Assembly (NCBI RefSeq): GCF_950023065.1
Contig: NC_088679.1
Span: 12,834,001 to 12,898,000, forward strand
DNA length: 64,000 bases
Direction: 5' to 3'
Source of the DNA: Planococcus citri
Taxonomy: Eukaryota > Arthropoda > Insecta > Hemiptera > Pseudococcidae
Shown here in pieces: positions 54,956-64,000 of this stretch (the first letter of the stretch is position 1; every line of letters begins with the position of its first letter). Under the pieces are notes generated by a model. That model did not search any database, had not been told where the DNA came from, and worked only from the letters and a program-made list of their open reading frames with translations. Both the position numbers and the translations under genes were made by a program.

Positions 54956-55206
54956 CCATAATGTCAAATCCGTGTATGTCCATCCAAAAAAAATTGTCTT
55001 TTTGCATCAGTGATAAGACTCTGGGATGCCTTGAATTGAAAATTTTGCATCTGAGTGCAGTAAAAGTGCACCACTGAAGATGCACGAAGCTAGCCGATGT
55101 TCAATCCGAACTTAATGAACCCTTAAGAGCGTATCCAAACCTTATTAGTGATGCATAAAATTGTACTTTTTTTGGATGGACATACACGGATTTGGCATTA
55201 AGGTAA
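54956..55206. repeat. Foldback repeat, ~250 bp
   Basis: GTCAAATCCGTGTATGTCCA followed by TCCAAAAAAA at the left pairs with TTTTTTTGGATGGACATAC then ACGGATTTGGCATTAAGG at the right; GCATCAGTGATAAGAC pairs with TTATTAGTGATGC. The element is bounded by TAATG/CATTA. Non-autonomous and non-coding. Confidence 0.75.
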
Positions 55207-55227
55207 GGTTTTGCCCTGGCTTTGCTT

Positions 55228-55400
55228 GGATCAATGAAAAGACGAAAAAACAAAAAGATGAAAAGATGAAAAGATGAAAAGACAAAAAGACCAAAAGACG
55301 AAAAGATGAAAAGACAAAAAGACCAAAAGAAGAAAAGACCAAAAGACAAAAAGATGATAAGACAAAAAAGACAAAAATACGGACACATGGAAAGACAGAA
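55228..55400 (+). repeat. 8-bp minisatellite (GAYRAAAA)n
   Basis: About 18 consecutive octamers of GATGAAAA, GACAAAAA, GACCAAAA, GACGAAAA type, decaying after 55370. On the minus strand this gives three overlapping Phe/Ser/Leu-rich frames that look like membrane proteins but only translate the repeat. Confidence 0.9.
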
Positions 55401-55405
55401 AGAAA

Positions 55406-55538
55406 CCCGTGTGAAAAAATACCAATAGTTTCAAAAAACCAATAGGTATTTGCGTCATACTTGTGGTTTACTTTAACCATTGGTTAACCATTGATTAACC
55501 TATGGTATTTTAAAAACCATTGGTATTTTTTCACTGGG
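55406..55538. mobile_element. 133-bp MITE-like foldback
   Basis: CCCGTGTGAAAAAATACCAA at 55406 mirrors TTGGTATTTTTTCACTGGG ending at 55538. The middle holds AACCATTGGTTAACCATTG and AATACCATAGG-type palindromes. No coding capacity. Flanks show no clear target duplication. Confidence 0.7.
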
Positions 55539-55610
55539 ACGGAAGGACATAAAGACTGGATGAAAGAATGAATGAATTAATAGACAAATATAAAATAGAA
55601 TAAAATAAAA

Positions 55611-55676
55611 TTTCAGTATTCAGTTCAGTATTTAGTTCAGCATTCAGTTCAGTTCGGTATTCTGTCCAGTTCATCA
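55611..55676 (+). repeat. Short TTCAGT minisatellite
   Basis: CAGTATTCAGTT, CAGTATTTAGTT, CAGCATTCAGTT, CAGTTCGGTATTCTG: about four imperfect copies with a period near 14 bp. Confidence 0.7.
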
Positions 55677-55779
55677 CTCGTTTCAAGTTCCAATGAAAGA
55701 TGCTTGAAGGTTCAAATAAAAATTCTAAAAAGTTTGTGAAAAATGATGTTCTTCCATATTGTGCCTATGCTTGAATGCG

Positions 55780-56150
55780 AATTATTAACACAATTTTTGT
55801 TCTTTAAACAGAACGCCTCTCTTTTTAAAAATTTTGATACCATCGATTGAGCTGAGCACGTTAAAATCTTGATCTTTCGCACTAAAAAACCAAAAGAAAA
55901 ATTTCCCACCAAGTTTAAATAAGGGCCACCCTATTGAGCACACAGTCATGCTTGAAAAAAAAGGGCACAACTGTAGATCTATATTAACAATATTTGAAGC
56001 TCATGATGTTCGAAAAAATCACACCACCTTCCCCCCCCCCACCTGATGGCATGTGTAATTAATTTTTCAAGAATCTGGAAAATTGGAGAAATTGGTCTGG
56101 AAGACCTGGTTGAGTCAGGGAAAATCATTTCCAGAAATGAAAATTTTCTC
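55780..56150. repeat. Dispersed repeat family F, copy 2
   Basis: ATTATTAACACAATTTTTGT, CTTTAAACAGAACG, TTTTGATACCATCGATTGAG, CACCAAGTTTAAATAAGGGC, CACCCTATTGAGCACACAGT, AAAGGGCACAACTGTAGATC, TTTGAAGCTCATGATGTTCG, CTGGAAGACCTGG match 51108-51640 without the inverted duplication. Non-coding. Confidence 0.75.
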
Positions 56151-56159
56151 ATGTTTATT

Positions 56160-57600
56160 TCAGTGAGCTTTTGTGAGCTTTTGGAAAACTGAAGCTAGAA
56201 CCCAAAACGTCAGAAAAACCCCGAAGCCAGAACCCAAAACATCAAACAAAAAAAACTGAAACCAGAACCCAATAGTTACATCAAGAAATGAAAACAATTT
56301 TTTTTTAATTAAAAAAAAAAATGTTTAAAAACATTGAAACGTGATTAATAAAGTCGACCAGGCCAGTATTTACCCATGTTTGAATTTTTTCCTTTTTTGA
56401 TCTTAATTTTAGTAGCTCCAGCTCTCTCCAACAATTTTTCCGCGTACGTGTTCCCCTACGTCAATTCCCTAAAATTAATATTTTGAGCTGAAATTTTCGG
56501 TGTCCAATTTTTAGGAAAAAATGAACCGATTCAACTATTCAGAGGGATAAAACCTGAGAAAAATTCTCATCAATTACACGAATAAGGACTATATCCTAAT
56601 GCATAGAACATTCATTTCAATACTCTAGAATTTTCCCAAATTCTAGAGCATTGAAATGAATGTTTTGTATCATTGGAATGAAAATGAATGCAGACAAAGA
56701 AGCTTCGATTGTCTACGTATCTGTAACCTGTAACGTAGCCAACTTTACACGTACACCATGAGTACATTCATATGTACATATACGAATTTATCATACAGTG
56801 TAATACCTTCGTAAAAATAACGATTATTGACCGCGAAGGGAAACCTCCGGCGGGGAGGGGGGTTTAAAGGTACGAGAAAAAATACGACACGAAAAGATGC
56901 GGCGGTGGTAGAGTGCAGAGTATAGAGTATCGTGCTAATGAAACAATGCTGCTGCGATTTTGTTACATTAACTTGTTTTTATTACCGTTTTTAATACGCG
57001 CATTAATCACATCGTGAATTCGCTTCTTCTTATCGCGATGCGCGCTTTTAATAACGTTTATGAATGATACAAGGCGCATCGTTGCCACGGCCGCAGCCGC
57101 CGCTGCCTCAGTGGAGATTCTAAATGGAAATTTTCGTATACCTTTATACGTGTACATTGTACACCCTCGATCTATGTACTAGATTCGCAGCCCTTAGCAG
57201 TCGGTTGTGAATAAAACGTTGATTGATTTAAATATGGTGAAAATTAATGGTGCTTGCTGGGGTCGGTCGTATCGTCTGAATGTACGATACGATGTTTCTA
57301 TTGGAACTGCACCATCTAGTATTGTTATGCCAAAGCATGGTAGAGCATCAGTGCAGCATTTTCTGCGTGTACTTAATAGAAGGTGTAAGATTTCGACTAA
57401 CGTCGTGTTACCCTAATGAGTATGTACGAGAGACGAGACTATGAATCAGTTGCTGAAGGGGTTGTATGAGTATTTCGGAAGTTTTAGAATTGACAATTTG
57501 GAATTAGTATGTGTATTTATTACTTACCTAGTTCAGCGTGGAAAATGCTGCTAGGATCTGCCTCTGTAAATAAAACGTTGTTATAATTATTTCTCTCGAT
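56160..57600. other. AT-rich then unique block, no gene recognised
   Basis: 56160-56680 is AT-rich with a short inverted pair (GAACATTCATTTCAATACTC near 56627 against GAGCATTGAAATGAATGTTT). 56690-57600 is unique and CpG-rich, with GCCGCAGCCGCCGCTGCC near 57090 giving an Ala run in a minus frame. No domain is recognised. Confidence 0.4.
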
Positions 57601-57619
57601 AAACTTATTGAATTCATGA

Positions 57620-57650
57620 CATTTTTTTTTTTCTGTTTCAGGTAAGAATA
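57620..57650 (+). other. Candidate recursive splice site
   Basis: A long pyrimidine tract (ATTTTTTTTTTTCTGTTTCAG, T/C-rich from 57622) ends at 57641 and is joined directly to GTAAGAAT at 57642. The acceptor thus regenerates a strong donor, the form of a zero-length exon as described for recursive splicing in long insect introns. No second donor is obvious within 60 nt. The motif is seen; use in vivo is inferred. Confidence 0.5.
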
Positions 57651-57859
57651 ATGCGATGATTCATTATTAATTTATGTTGAAATTACACCAGCGAGTAAGT
57701 GTTTACAGTTTTTTTTTTTTTTGAAACAAAAACTTATTTCAAAGCGCTTGATAATGTAAAAAAAGAGATGAATTTACAGCTAATTTCTTCAAAATCGGTT
57801 CCGAAGCCAATATTTTTCGAAATACGAGGGGAAAATCCATAAAAACTTGCGCAAAATTG

Positions 57860-58160
57860 AATCCAAAATGAAAGATTCTTTCTGGATATTTTTTTGGATG
57901 ATATTATAAAAATACATCACCAGTCGGCATATTTTTCCATTTTTGGTTAGTTTTTGGAAATCGAAGGGCCAAAAGTGAAAAAAATCAAAATTTGCTAAAA
58001 TTCTCCCTGAAAGTTGATTTGGTTTGTATCCAATTTTCGTTCACCCGAATCGATTGAAAATGATTTTGAGCTGTTTTTTCAAGCATTTCTGGAGCGTTCT
58101 GCAGATTTTTAAGAAAGCTGAACTTTCCATAAAATTTTATTCAATCAAGTTGGAAAACTA
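57860..58160. repeat. CTGGAG-family diverged copy
   Basis: AAAATCAAAATTTGCTAAAA, CCCGAATCGATTGAAAATG, TTTCTGGAGCGTTCTGCAG, ATTTTTAAGAAAGCTGAAC, TTTTATTCAATCAAGTTGG follow the order of the 58.4-kb arm with high divergence. Non-coding. Confidence 0.55.
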
Positions 58161-58236
58161 AAATTTACTTTATATTCTAATTTCAACACGCTGAGTCGAT
58201 TGGGGATGATTTCAAATAATTTAAAAAGTAAAAACC

Positions 58237-58440
58237 CATAGTCGGGGAGCCCGCATAAGGATCTTTTGCACCCCCCGTCGATCCTCCGGCACAACTTTTT
58301 TCTTAAAGGGGGAGTCCTAAGGAACATTTCTAGCCCTTGTTCTCAAAAAAAAAGTGACCCTATTTACAAAATAGCGGCCGTTTCGATTTACACGAAATTT
58401 TTTAAACCGTACAGGAGTAGATCGTAAGATCAGGCAAAAA
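58237..58440. repeat. Dispersed repeat family E, copy 2
   Basis: CATAGTCGGGGAGCCCGCAT, AAGGATCTTTTGCACCCCCC, GTCGATCCTCCGGCACAAC, AAGGAACATTTCTAGCCC, AAAATAGCGGCC, AAACCGTACAGGAGTAGATC match 48930-49180. Relative to it, this copy has an extra AAAGGGGGAGTCCT and lacks about 45 bp. Confidence 0.8.
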
Positions 58441-59745
58441 ATTCTAAAGTGCCTTTTTCGATTTTTGGTGAATTTTTGAAAATCAAATTTAGTCTAAAAA
58501 TGAGGGGAAAAAATCAAAATTTTACCAAATTGACCAAGAAAGCTGAAATTTAGGATATACCCTATTTTCGACATGCCAAATCGATTGGAAACTGTTTCAA
58601 ACCGTTTTGAGCAGTTCTGGAGCCTCCAGCAGATTTTTGAAACTCGAAATTTCCCAAAATTTTATCAAATGGAGATGGAAAGCCGAAATTCATTCTGCAA
58701 GCTAATTTCAATACGCTACGAAGTCGATTGCAGGTGGATTTCAAGTCGTTTTGGAGCTTCCAGCGACTTTTTGAAAATTACTGGAGCTTCCAGTAGATTT
58801 TTGAAACTTAAAATTTCCCCAAAATTTCATCAAAATGGAGATGGAAAGCCGAAATTCATTCTGCAAAGTAATTTCCATACGCTACGAAGTCGAATGCTGG
58901 GGGACTTCAAGTCGTTTTGGAGCCTTTCGCGACGTTTTGAAATTTACTGGAGTCTCCACCAGATTTTTGAAACTTGAAATTTCTCAAAATTTCATCAAAT
59001 GGAGATGGAAAGCTGAAATTCATTCTGCAAACTAATTTCAATTCGCTACGAAGTCGACTGCTGGTGGATTTCAAGTCGTTTTGGAGCCTCCAGCGACTTT
59101 TTGAAAATTACTGGAGCCTCCAGTAGATTTTTGAAACTTTCAATTCGCTACGAAGTCGACTGCTGGTGAATTTCAAGTCGTTTTGAAGCCTCCAGCGACT
59201 ATTTGAAAGGTTGTATGGCGTTTTTTGGAAAATTGAAATTTCCAAAAAGTAGCCGGAAGCTTCAAAACCATTTGAAACCACCATGCAGTCGACTTCACAT
59301 TGTATTGAATTTAGTTTGCGAAGTAAATTTCAGCTTGCTAACTCTATTTTTGATAAAATGTTGTGGGAATTTCAAGTTTCAAAAATCTGGTGGAGACTCC
59401 AGTAATTTTCAAAAAGTTGCTGGAGGCTCCAAAACGACTTGAAATCCACCTGCAGTTGACTTCGTAGCGTATTGAAATTGAATTGCAGAATGAATTTTGG
59501 CTTTCCAACTCAATTTGATGAATTTTTGGGACATTTCGAGTTTCAAAAACCTACTGGAGGCTCCAGAACTGCTCAAAACGTTTTGAAGCAGTTTCCAATC
59601 GATTTGGCATGTCGAAAATAGGGTATATCCCAAATTTCAGCTTTCTCGGTCAATTTGGTAAAATTTTGATTTTTTCCCCTCATTTTTGGACTAAATTTGA
59701 TTTCAAAAAATTCACAAAAAATCGAAAAACGCACTTTAGCACTTG
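58441..59745. repeat. 1.3-kb palindrome with internal tandem CTGGAG units
   Basis: The outer arms (58441-58700 and 59480-59745) are inverted copies: CCAAATCGATTGGAAACTG with CAGTTTCCAATCGATTTGG, and GGTATATCCC with GGATATACCC, mirrored about 59092. Between them a unit of about 160-190 bp (GGATTTCAAGTCGTTTTGGA, GCCTCCAGCGACTTTTTGAA, ACTGGAGCCTCCAGTAGATT) is repeated directly at about 58735, 58907, 59064 and 59165 and inverted at about 59390-59460. Open frames of up to 134 codons here are repeat translations. The 13-bp palindrome CTGGAGCCTCCAG recurs. Same family as 6570, 26160 and 57860. Confidence 0.85.
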
Positions 59746-59749
59746 AAAT

Positions 59750-62080
59750 TTTACAGGTGACAGATTTGACTTTCTTTGCTTGAACAATTTCTTCCCAACT
59801 TTCCCAAATTCCCGACAACATTTCTAATTCACCCATTTCTTCCCCAAAATTTCCAACTTTTCGCTTAAATTTTTCTGTTTGGGAAAAGGGGGTTGGTGCT
59901 AGTGATGAGACACTCCCCCAACCACCCCTCGTTAGGAGATTCCACTTTTTCTCTAGCTTGATTTCGTTCAAATCGGAGAGTGTGGGTTCACAAAGTGTTC
60001 CCCCTTCTCACGCATGTAACTATGCGTCTATACTCCGGGCAGAAAACTAATAGGCAAAAAGCCACTGTGCGACCTGCGGCGACATATGCAGCAATCCACC
60101 ATGCAGCTTTTTGGAAACTGTACACTGCTCATCATCAGTACAACACTCACACATCATGTAGTACCTTTTACCAACCAACAACGTACGTACAGTGTATTGT
60201 AAGACTGGCAGAAAATTAGAGATTTGGTCGAGTCAACGACCTCCACATGTTGAAACTGGCAACACAAAAACCTTATAACCACGTGCAAACGTGACTCGAG
60301 AGAAAGTAAATGTGTAGTAATAATTGAAGCAGGGAGGGAATATACGAGTAAGAACTTAGCTCGCCAGCATTACGCTCTTTCATTTATTATTGTTGTTGAT
60401 GTTGCTGTTGCTGATACTGCTACTGCACAATATACATGTCCCAGTAACAATATCAACATCAACAAAAACAGCAATGAAGCGCCGCTGGACCAGTGAGCAC
60501 TGAGCAGTGCCTAGACGAGAAGCCGAGAAGGAAAAATAAATAATATGGAAAGAAGCTGGCGAAAATGTATCCACATGTACACAGAACATATACATTTCAT
60601 TGGATAATAGCTCGGTACCTCGTACGAGTTACAAAAAAAATGTAGTATACCACATTTTGCGTGCTGCTGGCAAAAGAAAATATTTTTCCACGTTCTCATA
60701 CGTTCTTCATACAACTTCCAAATGAAGAAAAATGCACTCTTCACTTCTACCTCCTATTTCTTGAAAACGTACGAGATGTGAACCAAAAGTTTCCCGATTG
60801 ATGTGTCGCTCAGAAATGAAAGAAAAGTGCAGGTTTTGTGGGATTTTTTTAACAGTTGAAAAAGTTCCAAAATTTGCTTATGATGGCTTTAAAACGGCTC
60901 GAAACCATCGTGAATTGATTAAACAGGTCGAAAATGGCGTACAAACCATACTTCAACTTTCCATCTCGATTTGATCACATTATCTTGTTTTTTTTTTTTT
61001 TTTAAAGAAGATGAATAAAATCTGAATTTTCCAAAATGCACAAAAAAATGATAATCAGTTCTTAAAATTTTGTATTTTTTGGGGCTCGTACTCAATTTTT
61101 TCCAAAAAAAAGAATCAACTTGGGTAACCAAAAAAGCTTGAGAAAATCACTTGCAAATCGTTTTCCACTTTTTAAATCGTATTCACACATCATTTATCTA
61201 TCATCGAGTCTCCGATTCTTCAACTTTGTTAATTTATTCTGCATCGCCGCAATTCGGGGCAATGGCCTAGCAGCACGCATCACCATCATCGTACAATAAA
61301 ACACTGAAATATTATCGTAATATTCGACAAACAACACGATAAACGGGGGAAAAAATCCGAAAAAAATAAAGTTCAAGGAAGATGACACGGCCATCTGGTT
61401 ATCATATTATTTTTCGATGGCTCAAGGGGAAACGACGTCTAGTGCAACACGCACCTCCAGACATAATGTAGCCATAAAGGCAACGTGAATTTTACCATTT
61501 TGCGAATAATATTCCGAAAATAGATACTAAATTAGGACGACCTTAATACCATCGAGCCGTGTAATCGGTTCATGAAACAGGCAATGGTTGTATATGTATG
61601 TTTTTTAACTGCATTATTAGCACTAAAGTAATGTCACTGTGTTTTGTAATCGCGAGCGCGCGATAACGTCATAATAACGTCAATATAATATGTAATTGTA
61701 TACGCGTAATTTTTTTTCCTCTCTTCCTCTCTTTCTATATAGTCTTCCTTTATTTTTTTCTCTTCGTATCGTCGCTATAGTATAATACGAGTCGATTAAG
61801 TACTACGTTTATAATTATTAGCTATTGCAATAACAGTAATTCGACGATTAAAGGTATTGATAATTTATCGAACAATACAGACAATTCACATTGTGGCGAT
61901 AATTAAAATAAAAATAAATTGCTTCGATAATTGTTTTTCGTTTTTCATTTCGCTACCTATGTCCGCCTATAACCGTATTTTGATGTGATTGCATTTCGAC
62001 GAATGGTATTCGGATAATTTGGGTCGAAATTTAAGCGTTTGATTGTTTTTTAGACTTCCATTTTGATTTCGGACCATCAT
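59750..62080. other. Mostly unique blocks, no gene recognised
   Basis: 59960-60780 and 61190-62080 are unique, CpG-containing; 60780-61190 is AT-rich. Trinucleotide-like GTTGTTGATGTTGCTGTTGC lies near 60390-60410. Frames up to 132 codons on the minus strand (59573-59971) show no known domain, and the first part is family repeat. No RNA gene is visible. Confidence 0.4.
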
Positions 62081-62084
62081 CGTT

Positions 62085-62760
62085 CACAAGGCTGGAAAAC
62101 CTGGAAAATTCAGAGAATTTTGGAAATTCACAGCATTTTTTACTCAAAAGTCAGAGAATTTTGTGAAAAATTACTTCAAACAGATTTTTCCATTTCTCAT
62201 AATGAAAAAATTCACCTTCGCTTTGCACAGGCAATTTTTTGCTGGTTGGTTTTGTCATACCTAGGTACATAAATTACCAAATTCCCAAAAAGTCTTGTTT
62301 TTCATAAAAATTATTGAAGTCTTGCATTTTATCAACTTATGAGTTATAAGTATCATTATTAAATATCGCTCTATAGCGCTAAAATGTTTCGCTTTTTTGA
62401 TAAAAATGGTTAAAAAGCACTGCCTTTTACTGAAATTATTTCTGGAAGTCTCGTTTTCTGTCAAAAATAGCAAAAACTCTCGCTTTTAGCCTAAATTGTC
62501 AAGAATTTTTCTTTCTTTTTTTTTGCGAAAAATATGCTAAGAAATGTGTCGTTTTTTTGTCAGAAATTGCTTAAAAAAATCTTTTCTTTTGGTAACATTT
62601 TCAAAAGTCTCGTATTCATTGCCAGAAATTACAAAAATTCTCAATTTTTGGTCCAAAAATAACCAAAAAAAAAAAAATCGCTTTTTTTCAATCAAAAAGT
62701 TGCCAAATGTTTTGTAGTTCAACTTTTTTTGGCAAATATTGGAAAAAAATTGCCAAAATG
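62085..62760 (+). repeat. Dispersed family D plus ~50-bp array, copy at 62 kb
   Basis: GGCTGGAAAACCTGGAAAAT, TCAGAGAATTTTGGAAATTC, CAGCATTTTTTACTCAAAA and ACAGATTTTTCCATTTCTCA match the complement of 46421-46650. The following AAGTCTnnnTTTTTnnCAAAAATTGC array matches the complement of 45930-46420. So one unit of about 650 bp occurs in opposite orientation at two places about 16 kb apart. Non-coding. Confidence 0.75.
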
Positions 62761-62861
62761 TCCTGTTTTTTTTTTATGAAATTAAACAAGTTTCTATCGA
62801 GTTTCATACTTCGTCGTCGTCGTAGTCGCGCTCCTTTACAGGAGATAGCGTATATGTCCAT

Positions 62862-63433
62862 CTATATTAGCCGGTATCTAGCGTATCTAGTTGTTTCTTT
62901 CAGGGTCTTGCAGGGGGAGTTGGCCGGTGAGTTTGTTGTTAACAGTTCCGATCGTTTCCTCCCTCTCGTCGATCTTCCTTGGATTTTCTCCTGTACCGCT
63001 AGCATGAAAATACCATTTTCTCGTATTTTATGAGCTAAATACTTTAGTTTTCTGTTTTTGATGTCTTCAACTACGACTTTCCGCTCCTCTCCTATTCTTG
63101 CTAGTACTTCCTTGTTGGTAATGAAGTCCTTCCATGAGATCCGTAGTAGCCTTCGATAGCACCACATCTCAAAAGCGGATATTTTCTTCTCGCATTCTGC
63201 ACTCATGGTCCATGTTTCGCAGGAATACTTCAGAACGGTCCATACGTAGCATCGCATAATTGTCTTCCTCAGATCAATACTCATCGTTCGATTTCCCAGC
63301 ACATTGGCAAGGTTGTTGAAAGCGGTCTTTGCCATTCCAATCCGTGATTTAATTTCTTTATCACCATTGGTTTTGGCTTGACCTCTAATCTCACGAATAG
63401 TATCCTCTCTGATTTTGGAATTATGGACTAATC
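62862..63433 (-). mobile_element. LINE 3' end (endonuclease-RT type), 5'-truncated
   Basis: The reverse strand reads IREDTIREIRGQAKTNGDKE, SRIGMAKTAFNNLANVL, CYVWTVLKYSCETWTMSAEC, EMWCYRRLLRISWKDFITNK, EVLARIGEERKVVVEDI and KLKYLAHKIRENG, then a GRSTRGRKRS stretch. This is the conserved region after the RT core in abundant arthropod LINEs with the Y.CETWT and EMWCYRR..RI.W motifs. It is open for 157+ codons, with a stop only at the C-terminus, and could be rather young. The RT core is absent, so it is a 5' truncation, as expected from incomplete reverse transcription. (CGT)n repeats at 62810-62824 abut the 3' end. Confidence 0.9.
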
Positions 63434-64000
63434 GTTAGCCGCCGCAAAATTGGATTTTACTCCGACCAATGAAAACGTGTTTTATGTTTCCATAACCTCC
63501 CACTCAAACTGTGATAACACTGTTGTGAGTGTTGTGTGTTATTTTTGTAAATTTCAATCTTCAATTTTAGAATTGTGAAAAAATAAAAAAGGAGAGTGAG
63601 ATAAACGTTCATAACCGATTCACGAACTTCTTTGATGAATATTTATTTAGTTATCTCAGTTATCTGGAATTTTACTCAACATTTTCTGAGTTGATTTTCC
63701 ACAGTAGACTGATTTCCAGGTCTAGAAAGGAGAATACGTACCTATTATTAATTAGAAATTTTGAGAACTGAAAAACTACTTGTACTACTTTAGAATTAGA
63801 TGACGAGAAAAAACAAAATAAGTAATGAGAAGGAAATATATGTAATAAGAGAGTGAGAATACAAATCATTTTTTACCATAAGCCCTTCGGCATTTTGAAA
63901 AGTCAATTCATTCTAATCTAATCGATTTCTAGATCAGAGTGATCATTCATATTTGCAAAATGTACGTAGATCAAAATTTATTCTTTTCAGATTGAAGAAT
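63434..64000. other. No gene recognised
   Basis: AT-rich end of the window. Nothing coding beyond short frames; no repeat of the families above was recognised. Confidence 0.4.

Noticed and set aside
55101..55480. Overlapping minus-strand frames that look like multi-pass membrane proteins
   Set aside because: The FSSFxLFVF pattern is the translation of an 8-bp minisatellite.
1..64000. CRISPR array, prokaryotic operons, rRNA
   Set aside because: No regular repeat-spacer structure with unique spacers, no ribosome-binding-site-linked gene chains and no rRNA-like sequence; repeats present are eukaryotic mobile-element or satellite types.

Overview
The window looks like AT-rich eukaryotic nuclear DNA, most probably from an arthropod. 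The reasons are the remnants of insect-type non-LTR retrotransposons, mariner-, pogo- and hAT-like DNA elements, tRNA-derived SINE-like sequences, and many TACCTACC/CGAGTACG-rich unique stretches. A sap-feeding hemipteran such as a scale insect or mealybug would fit, but that is a guess from style and not proven. There are no bacterial operons, no ribosomal RNA, no credible intact tRNA gene and no CRISPR array. No intact host protein-coding gene can be supported. Almost all open frames are short and explained by chance or by repeats.

Layout. 0-5 kb: AT-rich sequence with homopolymer C/G tracts, a 229-bp MITE with perfect 24-bp ends (2045-2273), a 3'-terminal LINE fragment with a recognisable RNase H domain (3221-4600, minus strand) and a palindromic TA-flanked MITE next to it (4605-4854). 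5-8 kb: unique sequence with one possible microexon (5652-5681), then a degenerate AT-rich tandem array. 8.0-9.8 kb: two adjacent and very different tandem arrays. One is GC-rich and built of G6/C6 palindromes (8003-8845); the other has a 343-bp two-part period (8865-9830). 9.9-18.6 kb: a dispersed repeat split by an 830-bp inserted element, three tRNA-like promoter remnants in the whole window (11.2, 17.9 and 41.1 kb), palindromic repeats, a second LINE fragment (16480-16868) and a 783-bp TIR element (17579-18361). 18.6-20.4 kb is mostly unique. 20458-22414 is the best-preserved LINE (minus strand), keeping RT core motifs including an FADD box. 22.5-33 kb alternates unique blocks with copies of a few dispersed families. 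33900-35290 is a 1.39-kb foldback element. 35.5-36.8 kb is a degenerate tandem array. 40.2-43.6 kb holds two Jockey-like LINE pieces on opposite strands around a nested pair of DNA elements with a mariner-like core. 49.9-51.1 kb is a LINE interrupted by a 326-bp foldback MITE. 53680-54875 is a pogo-like element that still encodes a psq-type helix-turn-helix and has been invaded by a second MITE. 58.4-59.7 kb is a 1.3-kb palindromic repeat array. 62862-63433 is the 3' end of another LINE.

Two plus-strand sites (25994/25995 and 57641/57642) look like zero-length exons: a pyrimidine tract, then CAG directly joined to GTGAGT or GTAAGA. Such juxtaposed sites are the signature of recursive splicing in very long introns. 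With the absence of host exons and the presence of long unique, CpG-containing blocks, the simplest reading is that much or all of the window lies inside one long intron of a plus-strand gene, filled with nested transposons. This is inference and needs RNA data.
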